From positions 124,001 through 188,000 of the forward strand of contig BGZK01000492.1 of assembly GCA_005406025.1 (NCBI GenBank): 64,000 nt of DNA, in the 5' to 3' direction. This DNA is from Eumeta japonica (taxonomy: Eukaryota; Arthropoda; Insecta; Lepidoptera; Psychidae). Position 1 is the stretch's first letter, and each line of letters opens with the position of its first letter. A model generated the notes under the pieces. That model worked only from the letters and a program-made list of their open reading frames with translations. It had not been told where the DNA came from and made no database searches. Below, piece by piece: positions 1 through 11,477 of the stretch. The translations under genes were made by a program, and so were the position numbers.

Positions 1-380
1 CACTCAAAGGACAGCGAGAGTAGTAGTTTTCTGGATTCCAGAGCCTTTGGGATGGTTTTGGGGAAAATTGAAATACCCAGAAGGTTGAAGTCCTCGTGGC
101 TTAGTTATCTGAGGCCGGGTACGCTAGACTGCAACCAGGTCAAACATGGACGGGCACTTTCATTACAAGCAAAAAAACTAAAATTTGTCCGTATTTACAT
201 GAAGACCCGTTGTGGCCAACCGCGGAAACAGGGTAAGGATATCTCTTTCAACGAATTATGGACCCTCATCTATTGTGCCATCATCCAGGTACGTAGATTA
301 AGGGAAGAATTGAATTATTTTAGTACGTTTTGTATTGTCAAACTAAACAGGAGAGGGCTCAGCGAGTCATATCTTCTTTA
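1..380 (-). mobile_element. non-LTR retrotransposon reverse transcriptase fragment
   Basis: Read on the minus strand, positions 368 to 324 give DSLSPLLFSL followed by TIQNV, the palm segment of LINE RTs of the form G..QGDPL.P.LFSL. About 35 bases further on, 291-272 encodes the catalytic YLDDGTI box, and after about 90 more bases comes ATTGLHVN..K, which matches the conserved A..GL.VN..KCE stretch. These land in order and at the usual spacing, so this is an RT. Frame changes and stops between the blocks make it a relic. The fragment runs off the left edge, so its 3' part lies outside the window. The 109-codon plus-strand frame over the same bases is its antisense shadow. The element family was not assigned. 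Confidence 0.6.
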
Positions 381-382
381 AG

Positions 383-432
383 TAACTTAAAAGAACCTAA
401 AACGTATTGACGTTTTAGGTTCTTTTATGTTA
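383..432. repeat. perfect-type hairpin, 23-bp arms
   Basis: 383-405 pairs with 410-432 with a single mismatch across a 4-base loop (ATTG). It sits directly at the 5' side of the minus-strand RT relic. Confidence 0.85.
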
Positions 433-434
433 CG

Positions 435-484
435 CATGTGTGTAATTCTAGTTAAACATTCGTCAAAATAGAATTACACACATG
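435..484. repeat. second hairpin, 16-bp perfect arms
   Basis: 435-450 (CATGTGTGTAATTCTA) is the exact reverse complement of 469-484, with an 18-base loop. It starts 2 bases after the first hairpin. Confidence 0.85.
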
Positions 485-490
485 TATGAC

Positions 491-1188
491 TCACTTCTCA
501 AATAGATCAAATTAAGGCTGATTAATTTGATTTGATGTGATTTAACCTAAAACAAGCATGCGGTGGCTTAATTATCGCAACAGTCGAGTCAATGGATAAG
601 TGTAGTCAATAACTAAAAATCGAATCATTACAATATTTCAAATTTTGGTTATTACATTGATAATATCGATCATAGATGTTAAGAATCGGTTGATGCACAT
701 GAATTGGAATGATGATAATTGTTTGTTTTCAGTAGAAAACTGTTGAAAGGCTCGTAAATGGACCAATAAATTATAAACGAACAATGAAATAAGAAAAATG
801 GTAATTGATTAATTTTTAAAATAGAAATTACACCTCTTTCTCTATGATAGATCGACGTTGCTGGAAATCTTTTGATGTCATTGTCTATCGACTCCAACTA
901 GTCAATATATACCGGGAACAAACAATAAACATGCATTATTACGACTTAGACCAGTTATACGTCTTAGTGGTGGTTTTCCGTGTGCTATAGTTGTTTTATT
1001 CTCTCATTAACGTACAGTTACTTTTCAGGGATTTGCTATAATTTTTGTCCCTCTGTGCTAAGTCTAATATACATAACTTTCATTACATAATGTTTTCGCC
1101 TCACAGAATGAGACAGCAGAATATTTTGAATGTACAAATGATTCGTGTTAAGTCGGATAGTACTACTTATTACTATTGCTATTGAAAA
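491..1188. other. intergenic A+T-rich DNA
   Basis: No reading frame, repeat or motif that I can support. A short T/A-rich stretch (TTAATTTGATTTGAT) follows the hairpins. Confidence 0.5.
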
Positions 1189-1380
1189 ATGCTTTACAAA
1201 CAAACATTAACAAAATCTATATTAAAGCAATTGAATGCCAAAGTTAATGATTGCCAAAATACGATAAATACCGTTGTTCAGAGCATATCAATTTATGTCT
1301 TAATTGATAGTGGTTCAACTTATTGGATAATTGCATTTTTTTCCAAAAATAAAATATTGTGCACTCAGAAGCATAGGTGA
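1189..1380 (+). pseudogene. retropepsin-like fragment of a Ty3/gypsy element
   Basis: A 63-codon frame contains VLIDSGST at 1297-1320. This is the active-site signature of retroviral-type aspartic proteases ([LI]-[LIV]-D-[ST]-G-[ST]). The motif lies about 650 bp upstream of a clear gypsy RT on the same strand, which is where protease normally sits in gypsy pol. The rest of the frame is not conserved enough to recognise, and the motif alone is short, so the call rests largely on context. The interval 1381-1924 between protease and RT shows only weak similarity. Confidence 0.4.
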
Positions 1381-1924
1381 CGAAATCGTTGAATCAACGT
1401 CGTACGTAACCCTAATATTCGAATTCAAAGCAATGTCGCTGGAGTCGTTTTGCTTGTCATGCCGCGTAGCTGCATCAGGGCGTCAATTACAATCAGTATG
1501 AACGTCTTGATAGTGATGGTGTCATATATATTAGAATCGATACCTAAGCTTGATATAGGCGGTTTCAGTGTGCTCGGTCCTTCAAACAGAAGCCTTAAAA
1601 ATAAATATGTCTTTGTAGAGATATAAACTAAAAATTTTGTAGTCAAATAATAGTTTACTATTTTTGAAACCAAAACGTGAACTAAGTAGATCATCAATTC
1701 ATGGAGGTAGCATTATAAAATTACAGTAAATTACTTCATTACAGACCTTGTAATCAAAGGTACGTATGTGTGAAGTGCATTTAAAGAAAAGCTTAGGGTC
1801 AAAAATATATAAAACGATTTACGAAAACAAAAGATATAATACGGAAATTCTAATCAAAGTGCGCCCGTTCGATTATACTTGTTAGGGAAAGGTATGGTTT
1901 GGGTGAAACGTGCGTGGAATTTAG

Positions 1925-2290
1925 AACCTTAATTTAATTAATTTAAAACAATCCTCATCGCCTCCTTTGATCGAAGATCAGATAGATTATTTGGGTGGAA
2001 GTAATTATTTTTCAACTTTGGACATGCCTACTGGGTTCCATCAAATTCCAATGAATAGTGCGTCCATTCATATATCCGCTTTCGTCACATTCGAAGAGGA
2101 TACTAATATTTGGAAATGCCTCACGTTCTATCAAATGCTCTTCATGTGTATCAAAGGATTATTAAGATTAAATTTTGTCTAAATTCACAGAAGCACCAAC
2201 AGTATTAGTTTATATTGACGATAAACTAATATGTTCGACAGCTGTAGAAGTATTTGAAACATAACCTTAAGTTTTGAAAATTATTACCGA
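1925..2290 (+). pseudogene. Ty3/gypsy reverse transcriptase remnant
   Basis: Near 1935 a stretch reads like the G..R.CV..R.LN motif. From 1967 the frame reads LGGSNYFSTLDMPTGFHQIP, the gypsy RT domain containing the first catalytic aspartate (STLD), followed by SAFVTFEED in place of TAFVTP. The second catalytic box, VYIDD, is at 2208-2222 but is frameshifted relative to the first block. The intervening LCNAP/VFQ region is badly decayed. Both aspartate boxes survive, yet the frame breaks make this non-functional. It belongs with the protease motif upstream and the RNase H and integrase traces downstream on the same strand; no LTRs were found. Confidence 0.88.
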
Positions 2291-2429
2291 CGCCGCTTTT
2301 CCAGGAAATTTAATTAAGCACATTTTCAATTGAAAAAGTTGAGTGTTTAAATTGAACCATCTGTAGGTGTCTAGTTTGACCGAGCTTACAAAAAACTAAC
2401 ACTCCAGTTAAAAGAAGTAGAATTTAAGC

Positions 2430-2935
2430 AATTTTCAAGTCTAGCCAGCTATTTTTAGACAGGTATCCAGATGTATTTTTAGATTTGCGAAAGAAACCAC
2501 CCCTTTTGCCCAATTCACCTATGAGCCCGAGTAAGAAAACGACCAATAATATTTAATCAAATGTTTAACCAAAGAACGTACGTGCCATTTTTAATCCAGA
2601 ATCTATTTTCGAGCTACATAGTGAGGTAAATAGTGCGGGTTAATGACTTGTACATGTACAGGAGTATGAAAGAAAACATAGAAGGATTTTAGGTTTCTTT
2701 AGTAAAACTATTATATAAAAGTTGTTAACAGGAAATATGCTACTCATAGGAATTAGAGAAACTAGCCGTGTTGATAATAATATAAAAATTTAGGCATTAT
2801 TAATTAGGAAAACGCTTTAAAATTATGATTAACTGTAATACTCTCAAAATGATTTATCTCAAGAATGGTCCGATGGTCGATCTACTTTAAGTACATGAAG
2901 TGTAGAAAGGTATCCTGATATTGCATACAGAGTAC
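2430..2935 (+). pseudogene. gypsy connection/RNase H region, decayed
   Basis: 2740-2880 can be read, with one missing base, as KYATHRN then ELEKLAVL, then KFRHY, LGKRFKI and NCNTLKM. This is the order YS..ELE.LAV..-.KFR.YL.G..F...TDCNALK seen in gypsy RNase H, with the catalytic TDC aspartate changed (INC). SRMVRW at about 2868-2890 matches the following PRIARW block. 2430-2640 is the expected place of the thumb/connection segment and only vaguely matches. All of it carries stops and frame changes. Confidence 0.6.
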
Positions 2936-3039
2936 TCAAGTAAAAATAAAATAACCATTGGCATATTCGTACTACGCAAAGCACGAAACTAAGCTCAGAT
3001 AAGTTGAGCAGGTGACGAATAGATTTTCACTCTAATGGA

Positions 3040-3225
3040 ATAACAACGAACTCGATAAGGTATCGTTTATTATTAAAGAGAATATGTTGTATTTCAGACA
3101 GATTTCTTTATGAGCATAGTATGTGATGAGTATGGAATGACCAGTTAACTTTTGGAAGAAACGAGAGCAGTAATGATCTAAAATAGTGTACCTACCATGA
3201 TACCTTTGTTCTAACAAAATGTAAA
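3040..3225 (+). pseudogene. possible integrase zinc-binding region of the same gypsy element
   Basis: Plus-strand frames give KVSFIIKENMLYFRQ, resembling the Y.I..N.LYR. block before the integrase HHCC domain, then VCDEYG near 3120-3135 in place of the H.EYGH motif, then a tyrosine-rich stretch. Order and spacing fit gypsy pol, but individual matches are weak and the zinc-binding residues are mostly lost. It could be chance similarity. Confidence 0.33.
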
Positions 3226-3239
3226 CAGCATATGTATTA

Positions 3240-4165
3240 CTTGATATTTGTCTCGGCTGTTTCTAATTTACTCTTCTGAAGACGAAGCCTGCGAGCCTGT
3301 TGAATTTTATACGTTCTTGTGATATAAATATTGAGGTTGTCAGCACTCAGAACTGGAAGCACACCACCACTAGGTACAGCAGCAATCATGGTTTCGAAAG
3401 GAGCCAGTCTGTTGGTTATACTAGTTTCTCTTATACATTGACTTTAGTGATTTCGCTGGGCACATCTTTACTGTTGACCTATTATTTAATTTAGTCATTA
3501 ATGATCAGTGAAAGGTGAATAAAATATATTCAAAAGCACTTCAATAATTTTAATTTTGTCTAGTAATTACAGTGCAGCTACGTTATAGTATTGAGTTCGT
3601 AATAGTTAAAATTAATTTTTTTGTCTTTCGTTTAGTATTTCTACAAACCAACGGCACGCAGACAAAATATAGTGCGTTACCCTTGATCAAGGGGTCATAA
3701 CTTGGAACTGAGACTAAAACTGCTGAATTCGTAGAGATATAGTATATTAAAGGAAGTTTTAAAATTTTTCATTGTGAAACAGTAATTAATAAAATATTTA
3801 CACTACGTTAAACACTGATTAAATAAATTTTATTCGCTTTGTTTTTTTAAACAATCGATGCGATACATTTTGGATAAAGGTATCAATAACAAAAATAATA
3901 TATTTTTTTATATTGTTTCAACTGTTTTAATTTCATAATCCACCACAGGTTTTAAAAATTAAGCCACTTTTACCTAAATCTCTTTAGCCCTTTAATAGTT
4001 TTCCAAGCGGATGAAAACACGGTGTGCATAAATAATTAATATAATGAGTGATAAGGATCAAGGGCGGCATCGAGATAAAAAGCACAAGAAAAAGGTACTG
4101 GAATCACAAGAAGGGTTCGGCATTAAAATGAATATGATAACCATCTTGTAATGACGTGAAATTAA
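3240..4165. other. intergenic
   Basis: A+T-rich, with no supported gene. A 35-codon lysine-rich frame starts at 4044 (MSDKDQGRHRDKKHKKK) but has no recognisable family or clear splice partner. Confidence 0.4.
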
Positions 4166-4169
4166 TCTA

Positions 4170-4560
4170 ACATTCAAAACAGTTCCTTTTTTAAAGGGTC
4201 GTTCCATAACCGATGCTGGTTATGAGATTACTAAACGAATGTTTGAAATTTGAGAGGATTGGCAAGATGCAGTTGAAATAATTTGAGATCTCTCTAAGCC
4301 ATTCAACTGTGTAAATTACAAAACATTTGTTGAGTATGTGCATTATTGTGTGGTTACGAAGAGTGCACTTCGTCTCGTGATAAAATATTGTGTTTCAGTA
4401 ACAGTGTTAAGAAAGTTGATGTCAATGGTACGAAATCGTAAAAACTTTCGCGCGCATACTCATGGCTGAATGTTTTTCGTGTCTGGGGATGTTTGGCCCT
4501 TACGCTTTGTCTGGTTGAACAAAGATATGTTTGAAATATTCCCTTAAGTAACATATATAA
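4170..4560 (+). mobile_element. CR1/jockey-like LINE RT fragment
   Basis: From about 4195 the plus strand reads GRSITDAGYEITKRMF, matching the F.KGRST.DA..EL...IF block of LINE RTs. It continues as EDWQDAVEII*DLSKPFNCV (the DLSKAFDCV box with the first catalytic aspartate kept) and then KTFVEYVHY and VDVNGTKS after a frame change. This is the same RT segment as 44620-44840, so it looks like another copy of the LINE family seen at 15.7, 43.3 and 47.9 kb. It has several stops and frameshifts, and neither end is defined. The minus-strand frame at 4354-4554 is antisense noise. Confidence 0.65.
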
Positions 4561-5500
4561 AAATCAAGCGTTACAACACAAAAAAGTTTAATTACAATAT
4601 TTTGTAAGCTTTAAAACGAGTTGATGGCTGACGGAAGGTATCAAGGGCAGTGTTGAACATTATTTTGTAACAATATTTTATGGAATGTATATAATAATCA
4701 ACTATCAGAATTTAAGCTAGTACTATTTTTTACTTTTCTCACCTGGTACCTGTGAGTCGGCCGTCTAACCAACTTTGGAGGCATGGTGGCACTCAGTGTG
4801 CATAATATGAACACTACTCGAGGTCCCATATTTTATCTTTCACAATATAAAATACGTCAGGGAGTTCTGCGATCCTACTCTTATAGAATGTAATTCAATT
4901 ACAGAGTAAAATTTCTTTTTATACACAATTTTCTAACGAGATGTTACAAAATTAAAAGAAAAAAAACTTTTATTTATATGGACAGTAGGTGAATTAGATG
5001 AATTCCAGTTGCGATGTAATGTGGTAGTGCTTCTCTATTCATCCTTTCACCCCGAATTTTTTTCCAATCGAAGGCTATTCCTGTTCTCCACCATGCTGAT
5101 ATAAAAGTTTTAGAATTGTTGAATTCAAAACATATATTATGCTAGTACAAGGAATACCAGATTATTGAAATTCATAGTAAAACTTGTTAATCTGCGTATC
5201 TTTGATGTCTGCACTACAATATTGCTCAAAGTGCCAAAACTTGTGAGAAATTGTTTTTATAAAAAGTATTGCACAAATCTCGATAGATTTCCGTAGAAGC
5301 CTTTAAATTCAGTGACCTTCACACTTACATCGATTTTTAGCGAGTATGACGTGAAAGAAAAATATCTGTGACGTCTTATCGTCTTGTACCATACAACTAT
5401 AAATCAATACTGCAATTTACGACAATCGAATTTACGGTCTGTTTATGAGCCAATAACGTTTTGTGGCTAAGTGTTTTTACGGGAAATAAAATTTTATGCA
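4561..5500. other. intergenic
   Basis: A+T-rich; no gene, repeat or regulatory motif that I can support. Confidence 0.45.
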
Positions 5501-6740
5501 ATGTCAGAATTTATTATTTAGCCGATCTAGCGTTATGATGGAGCGGCTGGTGTTTTTAAAACTATAGAGATAACATTGCAAAACGATATTGTTATATGTA
5601 CCAATGAAGCTGTAAACTATTAAAAAAAGAAAAATATTCTTGTAGAACAAAACTACTTATAATTAATATAACAAAGATATATCAGAAAATCTTTTGAGTT
5701 ATTCGTCTTAGCCGGCAAAATATGTCCATCAATAAAGACGGCAGCATCAATAAAGTCATGACTTCTAAAGAAGAAATAATTTCTTAACAAATTATTTAAA
5801 AAATAAATATATGTAGAAAACGGTTTTAATCAATTAAAAAATTGTTTTAAGAAAAAATTCTTTTTGACAAACAATTTTTTCATGACATCAAAATAGTAAG
5901 AAAAGAGTTTTTCAAAATATTAAACTAGTCCATTTGTTTATAAACGATTTATTAACAAATAATGAAAAAAATCTTTTCAAAGTTGGATATTGCTTCTATA
6001 AAATGCAAAAATATCCATAACTCAAGATTAGTTTAAAAATAATTTTAAGTACAATTTTGAGGATTTTTTTAATAATAAACAAAGACACCAATTTAAGGTA
6101 CTTTTATAATGTGGTCTTGTTAAGTATATATAAGAAGAACTCCTAGAAGCCAAAAATTTATAGGCCAATTATTTAAACTTTTGTACCGTCTTTTCTAAAA
6201 ATGAACGTCCACGATAAATTGTTTATTAAACAATTGTATAACTTTTTGAAAAATCAACAAAAAAAATTTTCCAACGGGACTTTATTCTTTGAAGTGTTCT
6301 GATGAAACCATATTTTTTTTAAATTTCAATATGAATATTTAATCCTATAAAAAATATATTTTATATGATAGACTCTGTCGAGCGATAGCGCGGCCATGTT
6401 GTATCGGCCGCGCGGGGTCCTATTTTCAGCACTAAATTAAAATTATTAATAATGGAGGTAGAGTTTTGAGAATCAAGATTTTTTTTTAGGGAATTTTGTC
6501 CTCTTTATAAATCTTTTTTTTAATCTTCTTAAGTATTGATAGTTTTTGAGTAATTGGCAAAAAACGTAATACCTTTTTTTTTTCATCTTAATTTGTTATT
6601 AACTTTTGCAATTTTTATCGTGCAGTAAAATCCTTCAATTGCACTTTTCTAGACGTCATTTTGAATCCAATGAGCTATCTCACATATTTTTAGGACCTTT
6701 ATCAAGAATTAACACGATTTTAAACTTGTCGACTAGACTA
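5500..6740. mobile_element. A+T-rich repeat, copy A
   Basis: The right part (about 5860-6740) aligns, with substantial divergence, to 25970-26791. Shared landmarks are a GACAAAC...TCCATTTGTTT block, a GC-rich island, an ATAGTTTTTGA block (6539; 26600), a TTCTAGA[CT]GTC block (6648; 26698), AAGAATTAACA and the terminal GACTAGACTAG (6731; 26782). The GC-rich island at 6385-6420 holds GCGCGGCC and its reverse complement GGCCGCGC. Copy B has recognisable terminal inverted repeats; the left end of copy A is not resolved and is set by comparing lengths. No coding capacity is visible. Confidence 0.55.
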
Positions 6741-7175
6741 GTCGTTTGTAGACCCGAAACAATCTGTACGTATAAACTTTTATAAAGCTTAATTTTTAAA
6801 ACTCTCAATTTAGACAAAAAGCGACAATGAAAGGATATAATCCCTTAAGTAAGTTGACAGCGAACGTATGGTATTCCACACCTAAAAGTATATAATATAC
6901 TTGTTCAAGGCTTTGACATCGGTCTCAAATGCACCTCACTGATTTTGTATTCTTATATGCTTTGATAGAGAAAAACAATATAATATCTTGATATCGATTT
7001 TTTTAAAACTTTAAAATATAAAGCGCGCTAGGTAAGCATCTAAATTTTAACTAAACAACCGACGGCGCTACCAAATAAACATTCTCAAATGTAATAGATT
7101 TTCCCTTACGCTTAGTAGCATATAAATATACGTACATGATTAATTGTTTTATGGTATTACGTTTCAGAAGGCTTA
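6741..7175. other. intergenic
   Basis: Nothing recognisable. Confidence 0.45.
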
Positions 7176-7179
7176 TACC

Positions 7180-7370
7180 GGAAATGACGAAATCGTCTTA
7201 CGCGAGTGTCGCGTCGCCTGTAGGGGCGCGGCCGCGACCGCAGGCCGCACACTCGCGCGCTCGTAACAATAGTCCAAACAATTCGCTGCGGTACGAATAC
7301 ATGACACTTTCACTGCGAACGAAGGCTGACTCGAAAAGCTCTTCCGCGTGTGCTCCTGATCCCCGAGTGT
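7180..7370. other. CpG-rich islet
   Basis: About 190 bases much richer in G+C and CpG than the surroundings, including a NotI-like GCGGCCGC core. Open frames of 83-85 codons exist on both strands over this segment, which is expected from base composition alone, and neither resembles a known protein. A TTTCAG precedes it at 7163-7168, so a 5' exon on the plus strand is possible. Function unknown. Confidence 0.5.
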
Positions 7371-7399
7371 TTGAAGGTTTTAGTGGTTCGTAGGAACGT

Positions 7400-9279
7400 T
7401 GCAAAGATAAATGAATCGTATACATTTCTGGCTGTTTTTCAGAAGACAAAAATCCTGTGCTATAAATCGATAGAAATTAATTTATGTCATAGAATTTTTT
7501 CTTTTAATCGTGATCGACGATTATTTCATAAAGAACTCCTTAACGTGTGTTCTACACTCAATAATGCGATCTGTGCTGTATCACATTGTACATCTATGGT
7601 TTATGTACATCTATGATGATCTCGTACAGAAATCCTGTGCGTGTTTAATTACAGGGGAGTTAAAACGTCGGTGATTACTTGCAACACTCTGTTACTACGG
7701 ACACCCTTTCACGACATTTCCCATGTGTTCTTTAGAAAATTTTATACGAGCCTGTTATTTCGGGATACTTAGCTTGACTCCTGAGGTTTTTAGTTTCTTT
7801 TGTTATTTGTTCATGATCTCCGACCACTTTCTCTGGTTAAGAGTTTTATTTTCTTAATGATTTTTTTCTGCGTCTCTATGTCCTTACATTGTTTACAAAA
7901 ACATATGTAGATACTTTTTCGTTATTTATGTGCATTTCATGTATTCCATTCCAAAAATGCTACATTTCGCTACCAATCGGATAGTAATGGCTTTGATTAA
8001 AGTTTTTCAAATTTATAGGTAAGAAAAAAGACTTCAATAATTAAAACTTTCAACGATCTTATACACTTCTTACATAAAATTTTGTATTAAAAGACACAAA
8101 ATCATACACCGATATTAAATTTTTCAATAGAGTAGAATACAAAACATTTTATAAAACCAAGGATCAGCCTTAGTAGGACTGAGGAACGGTCGCATTTAAT
8201 ATCATTTAAATTGAAAAAGATCTTTATTTCATAAGTTATTAATAGCACTTGAAATACGTCACAGTATTTTAAGAATTTATATTTAGCCATTTTTTTACTT
8301 TACCATTCGTTAGGTAGACAGAGTTTATTCAAAAAGAACGAGTAAGTGACTCAAGAGCAGCTCTCTTCAACTTTAAATATATTATAATATACAATGAATA
8401 ATGAAACGTACAAAAATTTATAACATTAAGAAACAAACCTGCAAGAAGTCGATGTGGTTATGCACGCGTGAATATCTATACCGTAGATTTTTATAAGTTG
8501 TACGATATCTTTTTGACAAAATATTTGCTTGATAACGATTTTAAATTGGTTTAAGGGCAGATTTTGTATATGTCAGGGATCTTATTGAACATGCGCACAC
8601 AGAGCCCCCTAAATTAATTGGTGATTTTATGCAGTTGACTAGCGTGCAAACAGTCATTTTTTTAATGAACTTATGTCTATCACTATTTTTCTTTAACATT
8701 CCTGTACATATTTGTTTACGTGCATTAAATTTTCATAAATAAGTGGAGATACCAAAATTAAGATGTCAATTTTCTTAAACTTAGTTCTAAGAGATACTCC
8801 ATCTCTCAGTCTGAAAACGACCCGAACAGATTGCTATTGCAGCACGAAACTTCGACCATGTCTGAGGTTGTCCTCAGAGAAAAATGCCTTATGACATCGA
8901 GTTGTGAAAACAACCCCAATAGATAAATCCGGCGGTTTGAGTATCTTTAAATTTTCTTATCTTTTTAAATGCATAGGTAAGCAGCCGTATTTTTGCCAGT
9001 TATTTTGATATCTCAAGAATGCGGTAGCATCAACAAATTCTACTTTCTCATTTTTTAATAGAACGGTGCCAGATCTATGTTTTGAATTCGAAAATGAATA
9101 TTTTACACGTTTAGTTTTCTTTCAATTGAAAAGAAGTTATTTAGAATAAACCGTTCTTCTAATTTGTAGTTAGCAATGTTCACATTGTAATAGGTGATTT
9201 GTTGTCTTTTAATTTTAAACAATGAAGTGTCATCTGCACAATTTTAAGTGGCATTACCTCGCATTCGTTGACAGCCGGG
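7400..9279. other. intergenic
   Basis: A+T-rich, only short frames, nothing supportable. Confidence 0.45.
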
Positions 9280-9295
9280 ACACACACACTCACAC

Positions 9296-9338
<43 letters not shown>
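9280..9338. repeat. (CA)n microsatellite
   Basis: An almost uninterrupted AC/CA run of about 57 bases that passes into ATATATA at its 3' end. Confidence 0.95.
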
Positions 9339-9343
<5 letters not shown>

Positions 9344-10010
9344 AATAGTTTTCTATACAAGTGTTCTTGTAATAAACATGTTATGTCTGGGAATATTCTC
9401 AGCAATCAAAATGATCAAAAATGTAAACAACATCGGCCATGCATTTCGCGATAAGCAAGTGCGATCCTAGTCTAATATTTTTTGCACGGGTGGTAATTCT
9501 GTTATTTTATTATTTCGCTTTTCGCATTTTCGTAACAATAATATAGCTTATAACACACTGCATAATAAAATATTTAAATTTGCAACAGTAATGATTTTGT
9601 CTTATTATTAATTAATAAAAAATATCGATAACGAATAAATATCAAGTTTTAAATGTTGTTAAAGAAAATCAATCATACAATTGTTGCACAATGTCTATTT
9701 GATTAATTTTTAATACGTTTAGAATTCTATAAAAACATATATCGTTTCGAACGATACAAAAATAAAACATAAAAATGGCATGTGCCCTCGAAAATTTGTA
9801 GAAGCTGCCATAAATTAAATACATAATTCATAGTCGTACGATATTAAACGGTACATATGCCGGACACGTAATCTCGCGCCATATCATTATTTAGGACATC
9901 ACTTTTATAGCTCGACCCAAATCTAAATTCTCTCCCGTGATATTCGTTCAAGTTCTGCGATTTGACGTCCCGCCCGGCCCCAAATAAGATGAACAGCTTT
10001 GAATTTTAAG
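9339..10010. other. intergenic
   Basis: A+T-rich, nothing supportable. Confidence 0.45.
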
Positions 10011-10014
10011 CGTG

Positions 10015-10545
10015 CTATTTTATTATTACAAACTCACGCTTTTTTTTCCGGAAGGGTAGACAGAGGTCATAGATTTCCACGTGGCACGATTTTTGCATAC
10101 CTATCTGTTTTGTTTCACAGTTGTCCGTGAATCTCGTCGGTTTCGGGTGCTCAAAATTTGGCCGTTTTTGAAAAGCCTTCAGTTTTATCTGAATACGATT
10201 TTCTAAGACGAGCCCTGCCGACCGTTTCAACACACATGTCTGCTTTATAGATTTGTTTTGCAAGTCTACTTTCATTTATCCTTTTCAGGTGGCCAGATCA
10301 CTTAAACATGCTATTAGGAAAAGATATATATAGAAAAAGGAAAATGTAGTGGCTAAAATAGAAATTTATCCTCTACGTCTTCTTGCAGACCACACCGTTC
10401 TCTGATACACGATCTCTCTAATCTATCTACGAGACACCCCACACAATACTCACGGATAGCGTTTCCACTGTAGGTATTGACTCTAATATAATATCCCTTC
10501 TGCCAAATCCAACTTTCATATTTAATTTCAAAGCAACTTTGTTCG
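10015..10545 (-). mobile_element. RTE-like LINE, 3' end of RT ORF
   Basis: The minus strand reads, in order, YESWIWQK (10530 side), a decayed middle, RSCIRERCGLQEDVED, then SGHLKRINESRLAKQIYKAD, VGRARLRKSY and RYAKIVPRGNL. These are the C-terminal blocks of an insect RTE-type LINE: ESWVWQK, VRERCGLKEDV, GHLERMNESRLTKQIY, GKGRPRKSY and the basic tail. The copy at 28425-29110 carries the same blocks and is the better-preserved relative. Stops and frameshifts separate the blocks here. Similarity stops close to 10015, near where the element's 3' end would be. Confidence 0.8.
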
Positions 10546-11470
10546 CGTACCAATTAATAATGATTTTATTTATTGGTACCCTCATAATTATATCATTATT
10601 AATTTTATTCTTTTTTTTAATATGCTAACTAATATTTTAGTTTATTTGTGATATTTATGACATTACATATCAAAAGTTTTTAGTTTTTATCTGTTTATTT
10701 TACGCGCATCGTACGATAACAGCTGAACGGGTTTGAATGCGAACCTCACTTGCGGCTTATGGAAATCTCCGGTCAAATCGTAGGCTTTTGAAGTTATTGA
10801 TTTTATATCTGGCTTTTTCTCGCCACTTCGCTCTTGTAAACGTAGAACGAATTATTTACTTGGGCCGATTAGTTATGGATAACAAAACAGACGTCTAGAT
10901 CAAGACCGGAATTGGAATCCAGAGAGGAATCAAGGTTGGGTTCGTGACTGACAGCTTGATTAGTTGATAGAAAAGATGAAAAAATTCGTTGCATGTGCTC
11001 GCGGGTGGAGCCGTGGGCCGTGGGCGATAGCTAATAAAATTTAATTCGTGTTGTGTATATACTGATATGGTGAATGTTTAGCAATGCTGATCAAAAGACC
11101 GTTCAAGTGCTGTTCGCGCTTGTGTGGAAAGGCTTCCTTACTATGACCATCGGACTAACTGTGCTGTATTGAATTCTTCAGTCAAATTTGTGTGCAGTAA
11201 TTCACATAGAAAGAATTACACTTTATTTGTGTAATTCACAAATTACATTATTTGTGTCAAAAACAGTGACCACACTAAGTACATACAACTAATATGCGTT
11301 TGAAAATATAGCTTTAAGGTGTGACAGACACCGTTGACTACAAACAGGTGCAAGTGAAGAAGTGATGATACGTGACCGTCAGTAGATGAAAGAAACAGTA
11401 AAGCGACGAACGAAAAAAAAAACGAAGAAGCACCACCTAATATCAGCTAATGCAATTATACTAAGTTTCT
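10546..11470. other. intergenic
   Basis: No gene. A cluster of repeated GTGTAATTCACAAATTACA-type short inverted and direct words lies at about 11198-11262. Confidence 0.45.
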
Positions 11471-11477
11471 TTTTTAA

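Noticed and set aside
52..381. 109-codon plus-strand open frame at the left edge
   Set aside because: It is antisense to the minus-strand LINE RT blocks (DSLSPLLFSL, YLDDGTI).
4044..4151. 35-codon lysine-rich frame as a first exon
   Set aside because: The start and basic run are suggestive, but there is no convincing donor site, family or promoter.
7136..7616. Overlapping open frames on both strands
   Set aside because: Explained by the CpG-rich composition of 7180-7370; no protein similarity in either direction.
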